From positions 1-32,073 of the forward strand of contig JAUWRG010000012.1 in NCBI GenBank assembly GCA_030610655.1: DNA of 32,073 bases, in the 5' to 3' direction. Shown here one piece after another: positions 19,311 to 27,301 of this stretch (position 1 is the stretch's first letter; each line of letters begins with the position of its first letter). The position numbers and the translations under genes are program-made. Under the pieces are notes generated by a model that saw only the letters and a program-made list of their open reading frames with translations, ran no database searches and was not told where the DNA came from. The stretch comes from Dehalococcoidia bacterium. GTDB taxonomy: Bacteria; Chloroflexota; Dehalococcoidia; E44-bin15.

Positions 19311-19349
19311 TGGGGTGTCCCCCAGGCACATGCTTCAGGGCGGCGGTGA
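19311..19349. repeat. Dispersed repeat, CAGGGCGG type, copy 2
   Basis: TGGGGTGTCCCCCAGGCACA then TGCTTCAGGGCGGCGG; a relative of 14999-15040 and 19905-19946. Begins the repeat-filled gap 19288-19961, which holds no convincing gene. Confidence 0.6.
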
Positions 19350-19400
19350 AGAGCCCTGGTCCTCCCTCCCCTCGCCAGAGGCGAGTCGCCTTTGGAGACT

Positions 19401-19474
19401 GGCGGGAGGGATCCTTCCTCGAAGAGTCTTCGACATGGAAGGAGAGGGAGGGGGAATTCACCCTCACCCTTCGA
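19401..19474 (+). repeat. 74-bp dispersed repeat, copy A
   Basis: Nearly the reverse complement of 28685-28756: from GGCGGGAGGGATCCTTCC through CGAAGAGTCTTCGA to ACCCTTCGA, with a few differences and a 2-bp indel. It contains a palindromic core TCGAAGAGTCTTCGA. Intergenic in both places. Confidence 0.8.
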
Positions 19475-19558
19475 GGCTGACAGGTTGGCCCGTCTTACGG
19501 ACTCCGATACTTCATTCGGAGCCGTCCTACAGACCAAGCTCAGGACAGGCTTGCCAGC

Positions 19559-19591
19559 CCGTTCGTGGTGAGCTTGTCGGACCATGAACGG
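19559..19591 (-). repeat. 33-bp dispersed palindromic repeat, copy A
   Basis: Reverse complement of 22741-22773 with one mismatch (TCGG for TCGA). Ends are CCGTTC...GAACGG and the middle is GTGGTGAGCTTGTCG. This sequence type is widespread in bacterial intergenic DNA (from memory). Confidence 0.8.
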
Positions 19592-19735
19592 ATTCAACGC
19601 GGTTGCTTAACAGAATAGGGTAGCCTAGAGCATCTGATCTAGGCCTCGTTGGAGCGGATGCTCTAACCCACCCCTACTTGCATTTCATGGGATTGTACAG
19701 CAGTCGCCTTCTGGCATTGGCCTGGGGTATCTATG

Positions 19736-19865
19736 ATGTCATTCTGAGGGACCCTGAGTGAAACGAAGGGGTTCGAAGAATCTCCCCACCACGAGATTCT
19801 ACGCTGGAGCCTGCCCTGAGCGCCATGAGATTCTTCCCCTTCACTCTGTGCAGGGTCAGAATGAC
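19736..19865. repeat. Long imperfect inverted repeat, TCATTCTGAGGG type
   Basis: GTCATTCTGAGGGACCCTG...GAAGGGG...GAAGAATCTC (19736-19782) faces GAGATTCTTCCCCTTCACTC...CAGGGTCAGAATGAC (19827-19865). Transcribed, it would form a long hairpin. A half-copy ends at 19890. Confidence 0.7.
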
Positions 19866-19904
19866 AGGAAGCTGAAGTGACTCAGAATGACAAAAAAGAG
19901 AAGT

Positions 19905-19946
19905 TGGGGACACCCCCAGATATGCGTCTCAGGGCGGGTGGGTGGG
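19905..19946. repeat. Dispersed repeat, CAGGGCGG type, copy 3
   Basis: TGGGGACACCCCCAGATATG, then CGTCTCAGGGCGGGTGGG. The longest upstream ORF extension of proB runs through this repeat, which argues against that longer start. Confidence 0.65.
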
Positions 19947-19961
19947 ACAAACTCTATTTGC

Positions 19962-19990
19962 TTGTTGCAGCCATACCTTACTGATATAAT
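19962..19990 (+). promoter_or_regulatory. proB promoter
   Basis: TTGTTG (19962-19967), 17 bp, TATAAT (19985-19990), with TGA before the -10. The predicted transcript start (about 19997) excludes starts at 19887 and 19989 and leaves the ATG at 20010. Confidence 0.8.
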
Positions 19991-20009
19991 GGCGGCGAAA
20001 AGGTGGAAA

Positions 20010-21119
20010 ATGACCTACCGCCGCATCATAGCTAAGTTTGGCACAAACCTGCTGACCGCAGGCACGGATCGCCTTGACCTTGAGGTGATGGCTACCCTTG
20101 TCGGGCAGGTGGCGAGGCTTCACCAGCAGGGGCTAGAGGTGATTATCGTCTCATCAGGAGCCATTGCTGCCGGAAGGCAAAAGCTAGGCCTGCCAAAGGA
20201 GGCAAAGGACGTAGCCTCCCGCCAGGTGATGGCGGCGGTGGGGCAGAACGCTTTAGTGCAGTCCTACGAGCAGCTCTTCGGCTGGCATGGCATCACCGTA
20301 GCGCAGACCCTGTTGACCAAACACGACCTGAGCGATCGCCTGGGCTACCTCAACGCCCGCAACACTCTTCTTGCGCTCCTTGAGCTTGGAGTGGTGCCCA
20401 TCGTCAATGAGAACGATGTGGTGGCGGTGGACGAGCTTGAGGGGGCAGCTTTTGGGGACAACGACAATCTCTCAGGGATGGTTGCCAATCTGGTGGATGC
20501 CGACCTGTTGGTACTGCTGGGAGATGTCGCTGGGCTGTATACCGCAGACCCGAACAAGGACGCAAACGCTAGGCTTATCCCTCGGGTGGACAGGATCGAC
20601 GAGAGGATCGAGGGCCTAGCTGGCGGCACCAAGGGCCGAGGGATTGGGGGAATGGTGACCAAGGTTCAGGCAGCAAAGCTCGCTGCCTCCTCTGGTGCCA
20701 CCGTCATCATCGCTGAAGGCAGGGAACACAATGTCCTCTTGAGGCTGGTGGACGGCGAAGCCATCGGCACCCTCTTTTCACCGGTGACGAGCAAGATGGA
20801 GAGCAAGAAGCGCTTTCTGCTGGCCGGGCTTGCGGCGAAGGGGAGACTGGTAGTCGATGATGGGGCGGCGACGGCGCTCACCGAGCAGAATAAGAGCCTG
20901 CTACCTGCAGGCATCAAGAAGGTCGAGGGCGACTTTGAGCGTGGCGACGCGGTGAACATCGTCGATGCCAGAGGTGAAAGAATCGCCTGCGGCATATCCA
21001 ACTATTCATCCGCAGAGGTTGTCAAGATCAAGGGGGCTCGCTCCGACAAGATCGAAAGCCTTCTCGGCTACGGATACGGGGACGAGGTGGTGCACCGCAA
21101 TAACCTGGTGGTTTTATAA
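20010..21119 (+). CDS. proB: Glutamate 5-kinase
   Basis: First step of proline synthesis: phosphorylates glutamate to glutamyl phosphate. 369 residues from the ATG at 20010, with AGGTGG at 20001-20006 and a promoter that excludes earlier starts. The amino acid kinase domain shows IIAKFGTNLL at the N-terminus, VIIVSSGAIAAG, VPIVNENDVVAVDEL, FGDNDNLSGMVA and GIGGMVTKVQAAKLA. A C-terminal PUA domain (about 280-369) holds GAATALTEQNKSLLPAGIKK. The partner proA lies 3.2 kb further on, separated by three unrelated genes. Confidence 0.96.
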   Translation: MTYRRIIAKFGTNLLTAGTDRLDLEVMATLVGQVARLHQQGLEVIIVSSGAIAAGRQKLGLPKEAKDVASRQVMAAVGQNALVQSYEQLFGWHGITVAQTLLTKHDLSDRLGYLNARNTLLALLELGVVPIVNENDVVAVDELEGAAFGDNDNLSGMVANLVDADLLVLLGDVAGLYTADPNKDANARLIPRVDRIDERIEGLAGGTKGRGIGGMVTKVQAAKLAASSGATVIIAEGREHNVLLRLVDGEAIGTLFSPVTSKMESKKRFLLAGLAAKGRLVVDDGAATALTEQNKSLLPAGIKKVEGDFERGDAVNIVDARGERIACGISNYSSAEVVKIKGARSDKIESLLGYGYGDEVVHRNNLVVL

Positions 21120-21132
21120 GGGAGACTATTGT

Positions 21133-21169
21133 AAATCCAGCTTAAAAATGCAAAAATATGCCTGGATTT
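21133..21169. terminator. Weak hairpin after proB
   Basis: AAATCCAG (21133-21140) and CTGGATTT (21162-21169) form an 8-bp stem with a 21-base AT-rich loop. There is no good T-run, so it is at most a weak terminator or an insertion boundary. It lies in the AT-rich gap before the inserted genes. Confidence 0.3.
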
Positions 21170-21249
21170 ATCAAATAGTTGGTGCTGGCTTATACGAGGA
21201 ACGCCAAATAGAGTGAATCGCTCCAAACCAAGATAGATAGGCTATTGAA

Positions 21250-21741
21250 ATGCCGGTTGCTCAATTGTCAGACAGGGAAATAGAGACCTTAGTTGCGGTG
21301 CCAAAATATCTTCCTGTGGATTATAGGAGTCGCTTGAGGACACGAACCCGACCCTATTCCGCTCAACATGAGGAGGCACAGCTTGAGGTGCTGGTTGAAA
21401 ATACAGGAACGTTTAGAGTTATTGTCAGAAAGAATCGCATAAACCCTTTAGACTTTAGCGTAATTCTCGGTTATATGCCTCCAGAGCGGCTCAAATTGTT
21501 CCGTCTCCGCCGTTACAATGGATTGCATGAACATACAAACAAGTTAGAGGGTAGTAACTTCCGCACTTTTCACATTCACCATGCCACCCAACGCTATCAG
21601 GAGGCTGGCTGGGATATCGACCGCTTTGCAGAGCCAACCGATCAGTATACAACTGTAGATGAAGCTATGGAGATTTTTCTGGATGATTGCAACTTCGTAA
21701 GACCAGAAAGCGAGAGAATTCAGCAAAAATTGTCTTTATGA
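21250..21741 (+). CDS. Unknown protein, first gene of the cargo between proB and proA
   Basis: 163 residues, not confidently recognised; from memory it may belong to the DUF6978 group often found beside DUF1828 proteins. What can be seen: an alpha/beta protein with an EAQLEVLVENTGTFRVIVRK strand pair, basic LKLFRLRRYNGLHEH, and a His-rich FRTFHIHHATQRYQEAGWDI stretch (about residues 108-127), followed by an acidic TVDEAMEIFLDDCNF. The His/Asp residues could form a metal site, but that is speculative. Base use is visibly AT-rich compared with proB. It overlaps the next gene by 4 bases (ATGA), so they act as a pair, with the arrangement of a toxin-antitoxin or defence pair. Confidence 0.7.
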   Translation: MPVAQLSDREIETLVAVPKYLPVDYRSRLRTRTRPYSAQHEEAQLEVLVENTGTFRVIVRKNRINPLDFSVILGYMPPERLKLFRLRRYNGLHEHTNKLEGSNFRTFHIHHATQRYQEAGWDIDRFAEPTDQYTTVDEAMEIFLDDCNFVRPESERIQQKLSL

Positions 21742-22547
21742 CAGTATGTTCGATATTTGATGGTAGTGATATGAATATAACGGACATAGAGCAGGACTTC
21801 CAAAAGAAAGTTTGTGATAAGATTCGCCTGTTACCAGAAGGCTTGTCACGTTACCTTGTCATACATCCATTCACCTTTGATGATGGTGACCATTATATTG
21901 TAGTTCTCAAGAATGTTGGTGGAGAATGGCAGCTAAGTGATGAGGGGCATACTATCATGCACCTCAGTTATGAGGATATTAACCTTAGCAGGGGTGGTTA
22001 CAGGGAGATTGTCGACAACACAGTAAGTGCATTCGGGTTAGTGAACTGCGAAGGCGAACTTACATTGCCCATCCCGGAAATGAGATTTGGTGATGCTCTA
22101 TTCTCATATATCCAAGCATTGGTGAAAATCTCGGATGTTAAGTATCTGGAGCGGGAACGTGTACGTTCCCTATTTATGGATGAGTTTAGGGGATTTCTCA
22201 TAGAACATATACCTGAGTCTCGCCGTAAATTTGATTATTATCATCCGCAGCATGACCCAAAAAGTGTTTATCCAATTGACTGTCGTGTTGAAACAAGGAA
22301 TAGCCCTCTATTTATCTTTGGCATCACTAGCGATAGTAAGTGTCAGACGGTTACTACCATAATCTATTGGTGGGAGAGACAGGGGGAAGCTTTCAAAGTA
22401 ATGGCTATTCATGAAAATCAGGAGGAAATCAGTAGGCCGATTTTGGCGCGCTTTACTGATGTCTGCGACAAACAGTTCTCTAGCCTCCCCACAAATAGAG
22501 CCCGTATCAAAACATTTGTTGAAGAGAGCTTCGTTCATGGCACATAG
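21738..22547 (+). CDS. DUF1828/DUF1829-type protein
   Basis: About 269 residues. The N-terminal 90 match the DUF1828 pattern: an initial helix (NITDIEQDFQKKVCDKIRLL), FTFDDGDHYIVVLKNVGG, then WQLSDEGHTIMHLSYEDI. The C-terminal half (about 170-269) fits DUF1829: SPLFIFGITSDSKCQTVTTI, then FKVMAIHENQEEISRPILAR and DVCDKQFSS. Function is unknown to me; such proteins occur in mobile and defence-like settings. The ATG at 21738 overlaps the preceding stop (ATGA); ATG at 21771 (MNITDIEQ) fits the domain start better. AT-rich like its partner. Family name from memory, moderately sure. Confidence 0.75.
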   Translation: MTVCSIFDGSDMNITDIEQDFQKKVCDKIRLLPEGLSRYLVIHPFTFDDGDHYIVVLKNVGGEWQLSDEGHTIMHLSYEDINLSRGGYREIVDNTVSAFGLVNCEGELTLPIPEMRFGDALFSYIQALVKISDVKYLERERVRSLFMDEFRGFLIEHIPESRRKFDYYHPQHDPKSVYPIDCRVETRNSPLFIFGITSDSKCQTVTTIIYWWERQGEAFKVMAIHENQEEISRPILARFTDVCDKQFSSLPTNRARIKTFVEESFVHGT

Positions 22548-22740
22548 GTGATGTTCGTGAGAATGTGGCCCAAATAAAAACCCCATCCCTAGCCTTACGG
22601 CACGCACACCATACGGTGACAATTCAGGATGAGGTCGATTCCACTGATAGTATACAATAAATATATAAACTACGTCAAAAATTCACTTATTCCGTTAGCC
22701 CTGAGCCTGTCGAAGAGCATATGGTGCGTTTTTACAAGAG

Positions 22741-22773
22741 CCGTTCATGGTTCGACAAGCTCACCACGAACGG
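22741..22773 (+). repeat. 33-bp dispersed palindromic repeat, copy B
   Basis: CCGTTCATGGTTCGACAAGC followed by TCACCACGAACGG; inverted copy of 19559-19591. It lies in the gap 22548-22850, which otherwise holds only a small palindrome (CACCATACGGTG) and the ribosome site of the methyltransferase. Such repeats at the join of the AT-rich pair and the methyltransferase suggest they arrived separately. Confidence 0.8.
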
Positions 22774-22850
22774 TATTGAGCAAGGCATGTTTGAACGATT
22801 TATTGGTGGGTGGATGCCCATGATGGTTTATCTACACTTCGGAGGACAAT

Positions 22851-24332
22851 ATGGATGAGCTAAAGACAAATGTTCTCTATTATGGTGACAATCTTGAAAT
22901 CTTGCGCAAATATATTCCCGATAACTCGATCGATTTGATCTATCTTGATCCGCCCTTCAGCAGCAAAAAGGACTACAATATCATATTCAAGGAGTCGACG
23001 GGCGAGCAATCTGCAGCGCAGATAAAGGCTTTCAGCGATACATGGCACTGGGACAAATCAGCGGAGGACACATATCAGGACATTATTCTCAACGCTCCAC
23101 CCAAGGTGGCTAAGCTGATAGATGCCATAGTTGGCGGGCTTGGGCGAAACGATGTTACCGCCTATCTAGTTATGATGACCATATGCTTGGTTGAGCTCCA
23201 CCGTGTCCTTAAGAATACGGGTTCGCTTTACCTTCACTGCGACCCCACCGCTAGCCACTATCTCAAAATGGTGCTGGATCAGGTGTTTGGAGCAAGGAAC
23301 TTTCGCAATGAGATTGTTTGGGCTTATACCAGGCCAGGCACTAAGCATCAAAAGCAGTTCCCAAGAACTCATGACACTATCCTCTGGTATTCTAAAAGCG
23401 GCGAATCTTGGATGTTTAACCCTGATGGCGTTCGCATTCCATATGCACAAAGTACCCTTGATAGGGGTAAATACTCTGTTGCAACAAGCAAAGTGACAAA
23501 AGGGATTAGTAAAAGGGTGTTGCCATCAGGGGGCAAATGTCCCGAGGATTGGTGGCAAATCCCAATGATACAAGGTAATGCCAAAGAACGCCTAGGTTAT
23601 GAAACCCAAAAGCCTGTCGCCCTTTTGGAGCGCATCATTGTGGCCAGCTCAAATGAGGGGGATGCTGTCCTTGACCCCTTCTGCGGCTGTGGAACAGCGC
23701 TGGTGGCGGCGCAAAAGCTGAACCGAAAATGGATTGGCATCGATGTTACCCATCTGGCCATCGCAGTAATGAAAAGCCGGCTTGAGGAGAGCTTCCACGG
23801 CATCCAAGTTGATGTCATTGGCGAGCCAGAGGATGTAATGGGAGCTAAAGCCCTAGCCAGACAAGACCGCTATCAATTCCAGTGGTGGGCGCTGAGCCGT
23901 ATTAAGGCCAAGCCGTTCCCCGAGGAGCGAAGGAAGGGCGCTGATAAGGGCATCGATGGTGTCATCGACTTCGTTGAAAGGGACGACGCCACAAGCAAAC
24001 AGGCGATGAAGCGTGCTGTGGTCTCAGTAAAGAGCGGGCATGTTCATGTCAAGGACATCAGAGAGCTAAAGGACATCGCCAGCCGACATGCAATGGGCGT
24101 ATTCATCACTTTACAGCCTCCGACCAAAGAGATGTGCACCGAAGCGGTGAGCGCCGGCAGCTATCATTCACCGCTTTGGGATAGAGATTACACGAAGATT
24201 CAAATCATGACAATCGAGGAACTTTTACAAGGGAAGGCTATCGATATGCCACCAGCGACCTCCCCATATGCTAAGGCGCCAAAGGTGTCAAAAAAAGAGG
24301 GAGAGCAAATAGCCTTGGAAGGGAGTAAATGA
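22851..24332 (+). CDS. DNA methyltransferase fused to an Mrr-like nuclease domain
   Basis: 493 residues. The methyltransferase part (1-about 325) has motif IV DPPF at 33-36 before motif I DPFCGCGTALVAA at 275-287, the beta-class order, for N4-cytosine or N6-adenine methylation. A target-recognition stretch lies at about 150-250. Residues about 350-465 look like an Mrr-type PD-(D/E)xK nuclease: RKGADKGIDGVIDF (Asp369) and, after a loop, VVSVKSG (Lys394), then VKDIRELKDIASRH. So one protein may modify and cut DNA, or the domain may only bind DNA. GGAGG at 22841-22845 sets the start. It ends 1 base before proA, so proA now depends on this transcript. Methyltransferase sure, nuclease probable. 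Confidence 0.9.
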   Translation: MDELKTNVLYYGDNLEILRKYIPDNSIDLIYLDPPFSSKKDYNIIFKESTGEQSAAQIKAFSDTWHWDKSAEDTYQDIILNAPPKVAKLIDAIVGGLGRNDVTAYLVMMTICLVELHRVLKNTGSLYLHCDPTASHYLKMVLDQVFGARNFRNEIVWAYTRPGTKHQKQFPRTHDTILWYSKSGESWMFNPDGVRIPYAQSTLDRGKYSVATSKVTKGISKRVLPSGGKCPEDWWQIPMIQGNAKERLGYETQKPVALLERIIVASSNEGDAVLDPFCGCGTALVAAQKLNRKWIGIDVTHLAIAVMKSRLEESFHGIQVDVIGEPEDVMGAKALARQDRYQFQWWALSRIKAKPFPEERRKGADKGIDGVIDFVERDDATSKQAMKRAVVSVKSGHVHVKDIRELKDIASRHAMGVFITLQPPTKEMCTEAVSAGSYHSPLWDRDYTKIQIMTIEELLQGKAIDMPPATSPYAKAPKVSKKEGEQIALEGSK

Positions 24333-24333
24333 G

Positions 24334-25599
24334 ATGCAATCAGACATCGAGGAGCTTGAAAACAAGGGGAAGGCGGTTAAGGCGGCTTCACGCAAGCTGG
24401 CTCACCTGCCCACGGAGGTGAAGAACAAGGCTCTGCTTAAAATCGCCGAGAGCCTCATCTCCAGGGAACAGGAGATCCTTGACGCTAACCGCCTCGACTA
24501 CGACGAGGCGAAGGCAGCGGGGATGGACGAAGCTATGCTTGACAGGCTGATGCTCGACTCAAGCCGCCTTCAAGGCATCGCTCAGGACGTGCGCACCGTT
24601 GCCTCCCTCCCCGATCCCATTGGTGAGGCCTTCGATGCCAGAACCCTGCCCAATAGGATGCGCATCGAGAGGAGGAGGGTCCCCATGGGGGTAATCGGTG
24701 TCATCTATGAAAGTCGCCCCAACGTAACCGTCGATATATCGTCGCTGTGCCTCAAATCGGGGAATGCCGTTATCCTCAGAGGAGGGAAGGAGTCGATACA
24801 CTCCAATAGTGCTCTGGCCCGGGTGATAAAGGATGCCATCCACGAAGCAGGGGTTCCTCAGGATGCGGTGCAGTTTATCGAGTCAACGGAGCGGGAGCTG
24901 GTGAGCCACATGCTCAGGATGAAAGATAGCATCGACGTCATCATCCCCCGTGGCGGCGAGGGTCTGGTGGGATTTGTTACCGAGAATGCTGTCATGCCAG
25001 TGCTTGCCAGCGGCGTTGGCATCTGCCATACCTATGTGGATAGTGCCGCTGACCTTGATGAGGCGGTTGCCATCGCCTATAACGCCAAGGTGCAGCGCCC
25101 TACGGTCTGCAATGCCCTGGACTGTCTGCTGGTCCATAACGTGGTCGCCGAGCGTTACCTGCCGATGATCGCCAAGGAATGGGCCAAGGCTGGCGTTGAG
25201 ATGCACTGCGATGAGCGGGCTTTGCGGATCCTATCCTCCTTTAACCCCGCTCCAGCATCCGATTCTGACTGGGGCAAAGAGTTCCTGGCTCTAATTGCTG
25301 CGGTAAAAGTGGTTGATTCTCTGGATGAGGCGCTGGAGCACATCGAGCGCTATAGCTCAAAGCATTCCGAGGCTATCATTACCGAGGACTATACGGCGGC
25401 GATGCGCTTTCTTGAAGAAGTTGATTCTTCCTGCGTCTATGTAAATGCCAGCACCCGCTTCACCGATGGCGGGCAATTTGGACTGGGGGCGGAGGTGGGA
25501 ATAAGCACCAACAAGTTTCACGCCCGCGGGCCCATGGGGCTAAAGGAGCTCACCACCTATAAGTGGGTCATCATGGGAAGCGGTCAGGTCCGACCCTAA
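24334..25599 (+). CDS. proA: Glutamate-5-semialdehyde dehydrogenase
   Basis: Second step of proline synthesis, NADPH reduction of glutamyl phosphate. 421 residues, normal length. The catalytic cysteine is Cys259 in RPTVCNALDCLLV; other family stretches are GVIGVIYESRPNVTVD, SGNAVILRGGKE, DVIIPRGGEGLVGFV and the C-terminal FTDGGQFGLGAEVGIST. GGGAG (24322-24326) in the end of the methyltransferase gene serves as ribosome site. The stop codon shares CTAA with the converging hicB stop. Confidence 0.97.
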   Translation: MQSDIEELENKGKAVKAASRKLAHLPTEVKNKALLKIAESLISREQEILDANRLDYDEAKAAGMDEAMLDRLMLDSSRLQGIAQDVRTVASLPDPIGEAFDARTLPNRMRIERRRVPMGVIGVIYESRPNVTVDISSLCLKSGNAVILRGGKESIHSNSALARVIKDAIHEAGVPQDAVQFIESTERELVSHMLRMKDSIDVIIPRGGEGLVGFVTENAVMPVLASGVGICHTYVDSAADLDEAVAIAYNAKVQRPTVCNALDCLLVHNVVAERYLPMIAKEWAKAGVEMHCDERALRILSSFNPAPASDSDWGKEFLALIAAVKVVDSLDEALEHIERYSSKHSEAIITEDYTAAMRFLEEVDSSCVYVNASTRFTDGGQFGLGAEVGISTNKFHARGPMGLKELTTYKWVIMGSGQVRP

Positions 25600-26042
25600 G
25601 GCTTCCTTGAAACCAGCGAGCGCACCTCATTCACACACAATCCCCTCAGCGCAGATGCCCGTGCTGCTAAGAGATCACCATGGACGCCGGCGGCAAGCAG
25701 GCTTGTAATGTATTGATTCAAGCTAACACCGTCCCGCCTTGCTGCGTGAGCTAGATCCCTGTGGAGGCTTCGTGGAATTCGCACTAGTATCTTTCCCTTA
25801 TACTCGTCAAGCTCCCTGGGCAAGCGAATATCTTGACCGGTCTCATAGGCGCCTTCGATCCAGGCACGCCGTGCATCCTGAATAGCTGCAAACAACTCGT
25901 CTAGGGTCTCAGCCTGAGTCATGCACCCAGGTAAATCCTCAATCTCCGCGACAAAGCCCCCCTCAGGGTCGACGTGAACAGTAACGGGGTAGTTCAAGCT
26001 TAAGTAGAAATCAAGTTCTTCCTTGACTTGTTCGCTGCTCAT
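25596..26042 (-). CDS. hicB: HicB-family antitoxin with RHH domain
   Basis: 148 residues. The N-terminal part (about 17-72) is the HicB partial RNase H fold: YPVTVHVDPEGGFVAEIEDL, then PGCMTQAETLDELFAAIQDA. The C-terminal part (83-122, GKILVRIPRSLHRDLAHAA then GVSLNQYITSLL) is a ribbon-helix-helix DNA-binding domain. It neutralises HicA and represses the operon. It starts inside hicA (32-base overlap) and is second in the operon, the usual hicAB order. A tail beyond residue 125 is extra. Confidence 0.93.
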   Translation of the reverse strand: MSSEQVKEELDFYLSLNYPVTVHVDPEGGFVAEIEDLPGCMTQAETLDELFAAIQDARRAWIEGAYETGQDIRLPRELDEYKGKILVRIPRSLHRDLAHAARRDGVSLNQYITSLLAAGVHGDLLAARASALRGLCVNEVRSLVSRKP

Positions 26043-26280
26043 ACCACTCCTCCAGTTCTAGTAGTTCGTTAATCCTTTGTACATAAACTCTTTTTACTCG
26101 GCGACCCTTTTCGGTCGGGACTGTGATAGGCCTTGCCCCAGGCTTGACAAAGGTAAAATGATTGCCCTTTGCGGAGTGCTGCCTATAGTTGAAAGCCTCC
26201 AACAGTGTAACTACTTCTTCAAACCTCACCTCCGGCGGCTCGCGAAGGCATTTGGCGACAAGCTTTTCCAGTTGTGGCAT
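26011..26280 (-). CDS. hicA: HicA-family toxin, mRNA interferase
   Basis: 89 residues. The double-stranded-RNA-binding-like fold with the active-site histidine shows as SAKGNHFTFV (His41), followed by RPITVPTEKGRRVKRVYVQR, equivalent to the usual IPxHxG and central basic strand. HicA cleaves mRNA to stop growth. The second histidine of the usual IPxH is Glu/Lys here, a deviation that could weaken it. No ribosome site before the ATG; the predicted leader is about 12 bases. Confidence 0.85.
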   Translation of the reverse strand: MPQLEKLVAKCLREPPEVRFEEVVTLLEAFNYRQHSAKGNHFTFVKPGARPITVPTEKGRRVKRVYVQRINELLELEEWYEQRTSQGRT

Positions 26281-26298
26281 TATTCACTGCATCACGTT

Positions 26299-26327
26299 AT
26301 GATATCATATATGATATCATTTGTCAA
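26299..26327 (-). promoter_or_regulatory. hicAB promoter with built-in perfect palindromic operator
   Basis: On the minus strand, TTGACA (26327-26322), 17 bp, TATCAT (26304-26299). The 22 bases 26299-26320 are a perfect palindrome made of two copies of ATGATATCAT (itself a palindrome) separated by AT, filling the spacer and the -10. This is an ideal site for two RHH dimers of HicB. Confidence 0.92.
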
Positions 26328-26359
26328 CTGCTCTAGGGCCTATATATGGTACCAAACCT

Positions 26360-27301
26360 CTAACCCTTCCTCCCCACCAGCGCCCGCACCTCTTTTTCAA
26401 TGCCTTCCGACGTTAGCCCGTGCCGTTCCAGAAGCTCGTTTGGCTTCCCTGAGGGCGAGTAGTAGTCCTTAATTGCTAGGAAGGACATCGGCACCGGCTG
26501 GTGCTTGGCGACCACCTGTGCCACCGTGCTTCCCAACCCACCATGCTGAAGGTGCTCCTCCACGCATAAGATAGCTCCGGTCTCATTTGCCGCCCCGATG
26601 ATAGCCTCCTCATCGATCGGCTTGAGGGTGGACATGTTCACCACGCGCAATTCGATGCCTTGCTTCGCCAGAGCGTCAGCAGCCAAAAGCGCCCGGTGCA
26701 CCATCAGACCACAAGCGATGACGGTAACATCCCATCCCCCTCTCATCGTCACCGCCTTGCCCAGCTCAAAGCGATAGTTATCGTCAAAGACGACGGATGT
26801 TTTTGGGCGAGATAATCTTATATAGAAGGGCCCATAGGTAGCCGCTGCTATCCTCACCGCGTGGGCGGTTTCGTTGGCGTCAGCGGGGACGATGACACTG
26901 AAGTTGGGGAAGGAGCAGTAGAGCGCCAGATCCTCAATGGAGTGGTGGGAACAGCCATCCTCACCCACACTAATGCCGCCATGGCTTGCTACGATCTTCA
27001 CGTTTTGACGCGGCTGGGCGATAGACATGCGAACCTGGTCATAGCACCGGCCGGAAGCAAAAACGGCGAATGAGCTGGCAAAAACGGTCTTGCCTGAGGC
27101 GGCAAGGCCGGCGGCAATCCCCATCATGTTCTGCTCGGCGATACCACAATCGAAGAATCTCTCGGGAAACTCCTTGGCGAACAGTTGGGTATTAGTGGAG
27201 CGAGAGAGGTCGGCATCAAGCACCACTATGTTTTCATTCTCTTTGCCCAGTTCAACAAGGGTTTTCCCGTATGCCTCCCTGGTAGACATTTCCACAGCCA
27301 T
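26360..27301 (-). CDS. Transketolase, C-terminal subunit
   Basis: About 313 residues with the pyrimidine-binding and C-terminal domains of split transketolases: RFFDCGIAEQNMMGIAAGLA (with the catalytic-type Glu), ASHGGISVGEDGCSHHSIED, then PNFSVIVPADANE and VTVIACGLMVHRALLAADAL. It pairs with the N-terminal subunit to move two-carbon units in the pentose phosphate pathway. The ATG at 27301 overlaps the preceding stop (TGATG); a GTG one codon earlier is less likely. Confidence 0.93.
   Translation of the reverse strand: MAVEMSTREAYGKTLVELGKENENIVVLDADLSRSTNTQLFAKEFPERFFDCGIAEQNMMGIAAGLAASGKTVFASSFAVFASGRCYDQVRMSIAQPRQNVKIVASHGGISVGEDGCSHHSIEDLALYCSFPNFSVIVPADANETAHAVRIAAATYGPFYIRLSRPKTSVVFDDNYRFELGKAVTMRGGWDVTVIACGLMVHRALLAADALAKQGIELRVVNMSTLKPIDEEAIIGAANETGAILCVEEHLQHGGLGSTVAQVVAKHQPVPMSFLAIKDYYSPSGKPNELLERHGLTSEGIEKEVRALVGRKG

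Noticed and set aside
19887-20009. Longer proB start giving a 410-residue protein
   Set aside because: The extension runs through a dispersed repeat and through the proB promoter (TTGTTG...TATAAT), and the ribosome site AGGTGG points to 20010.
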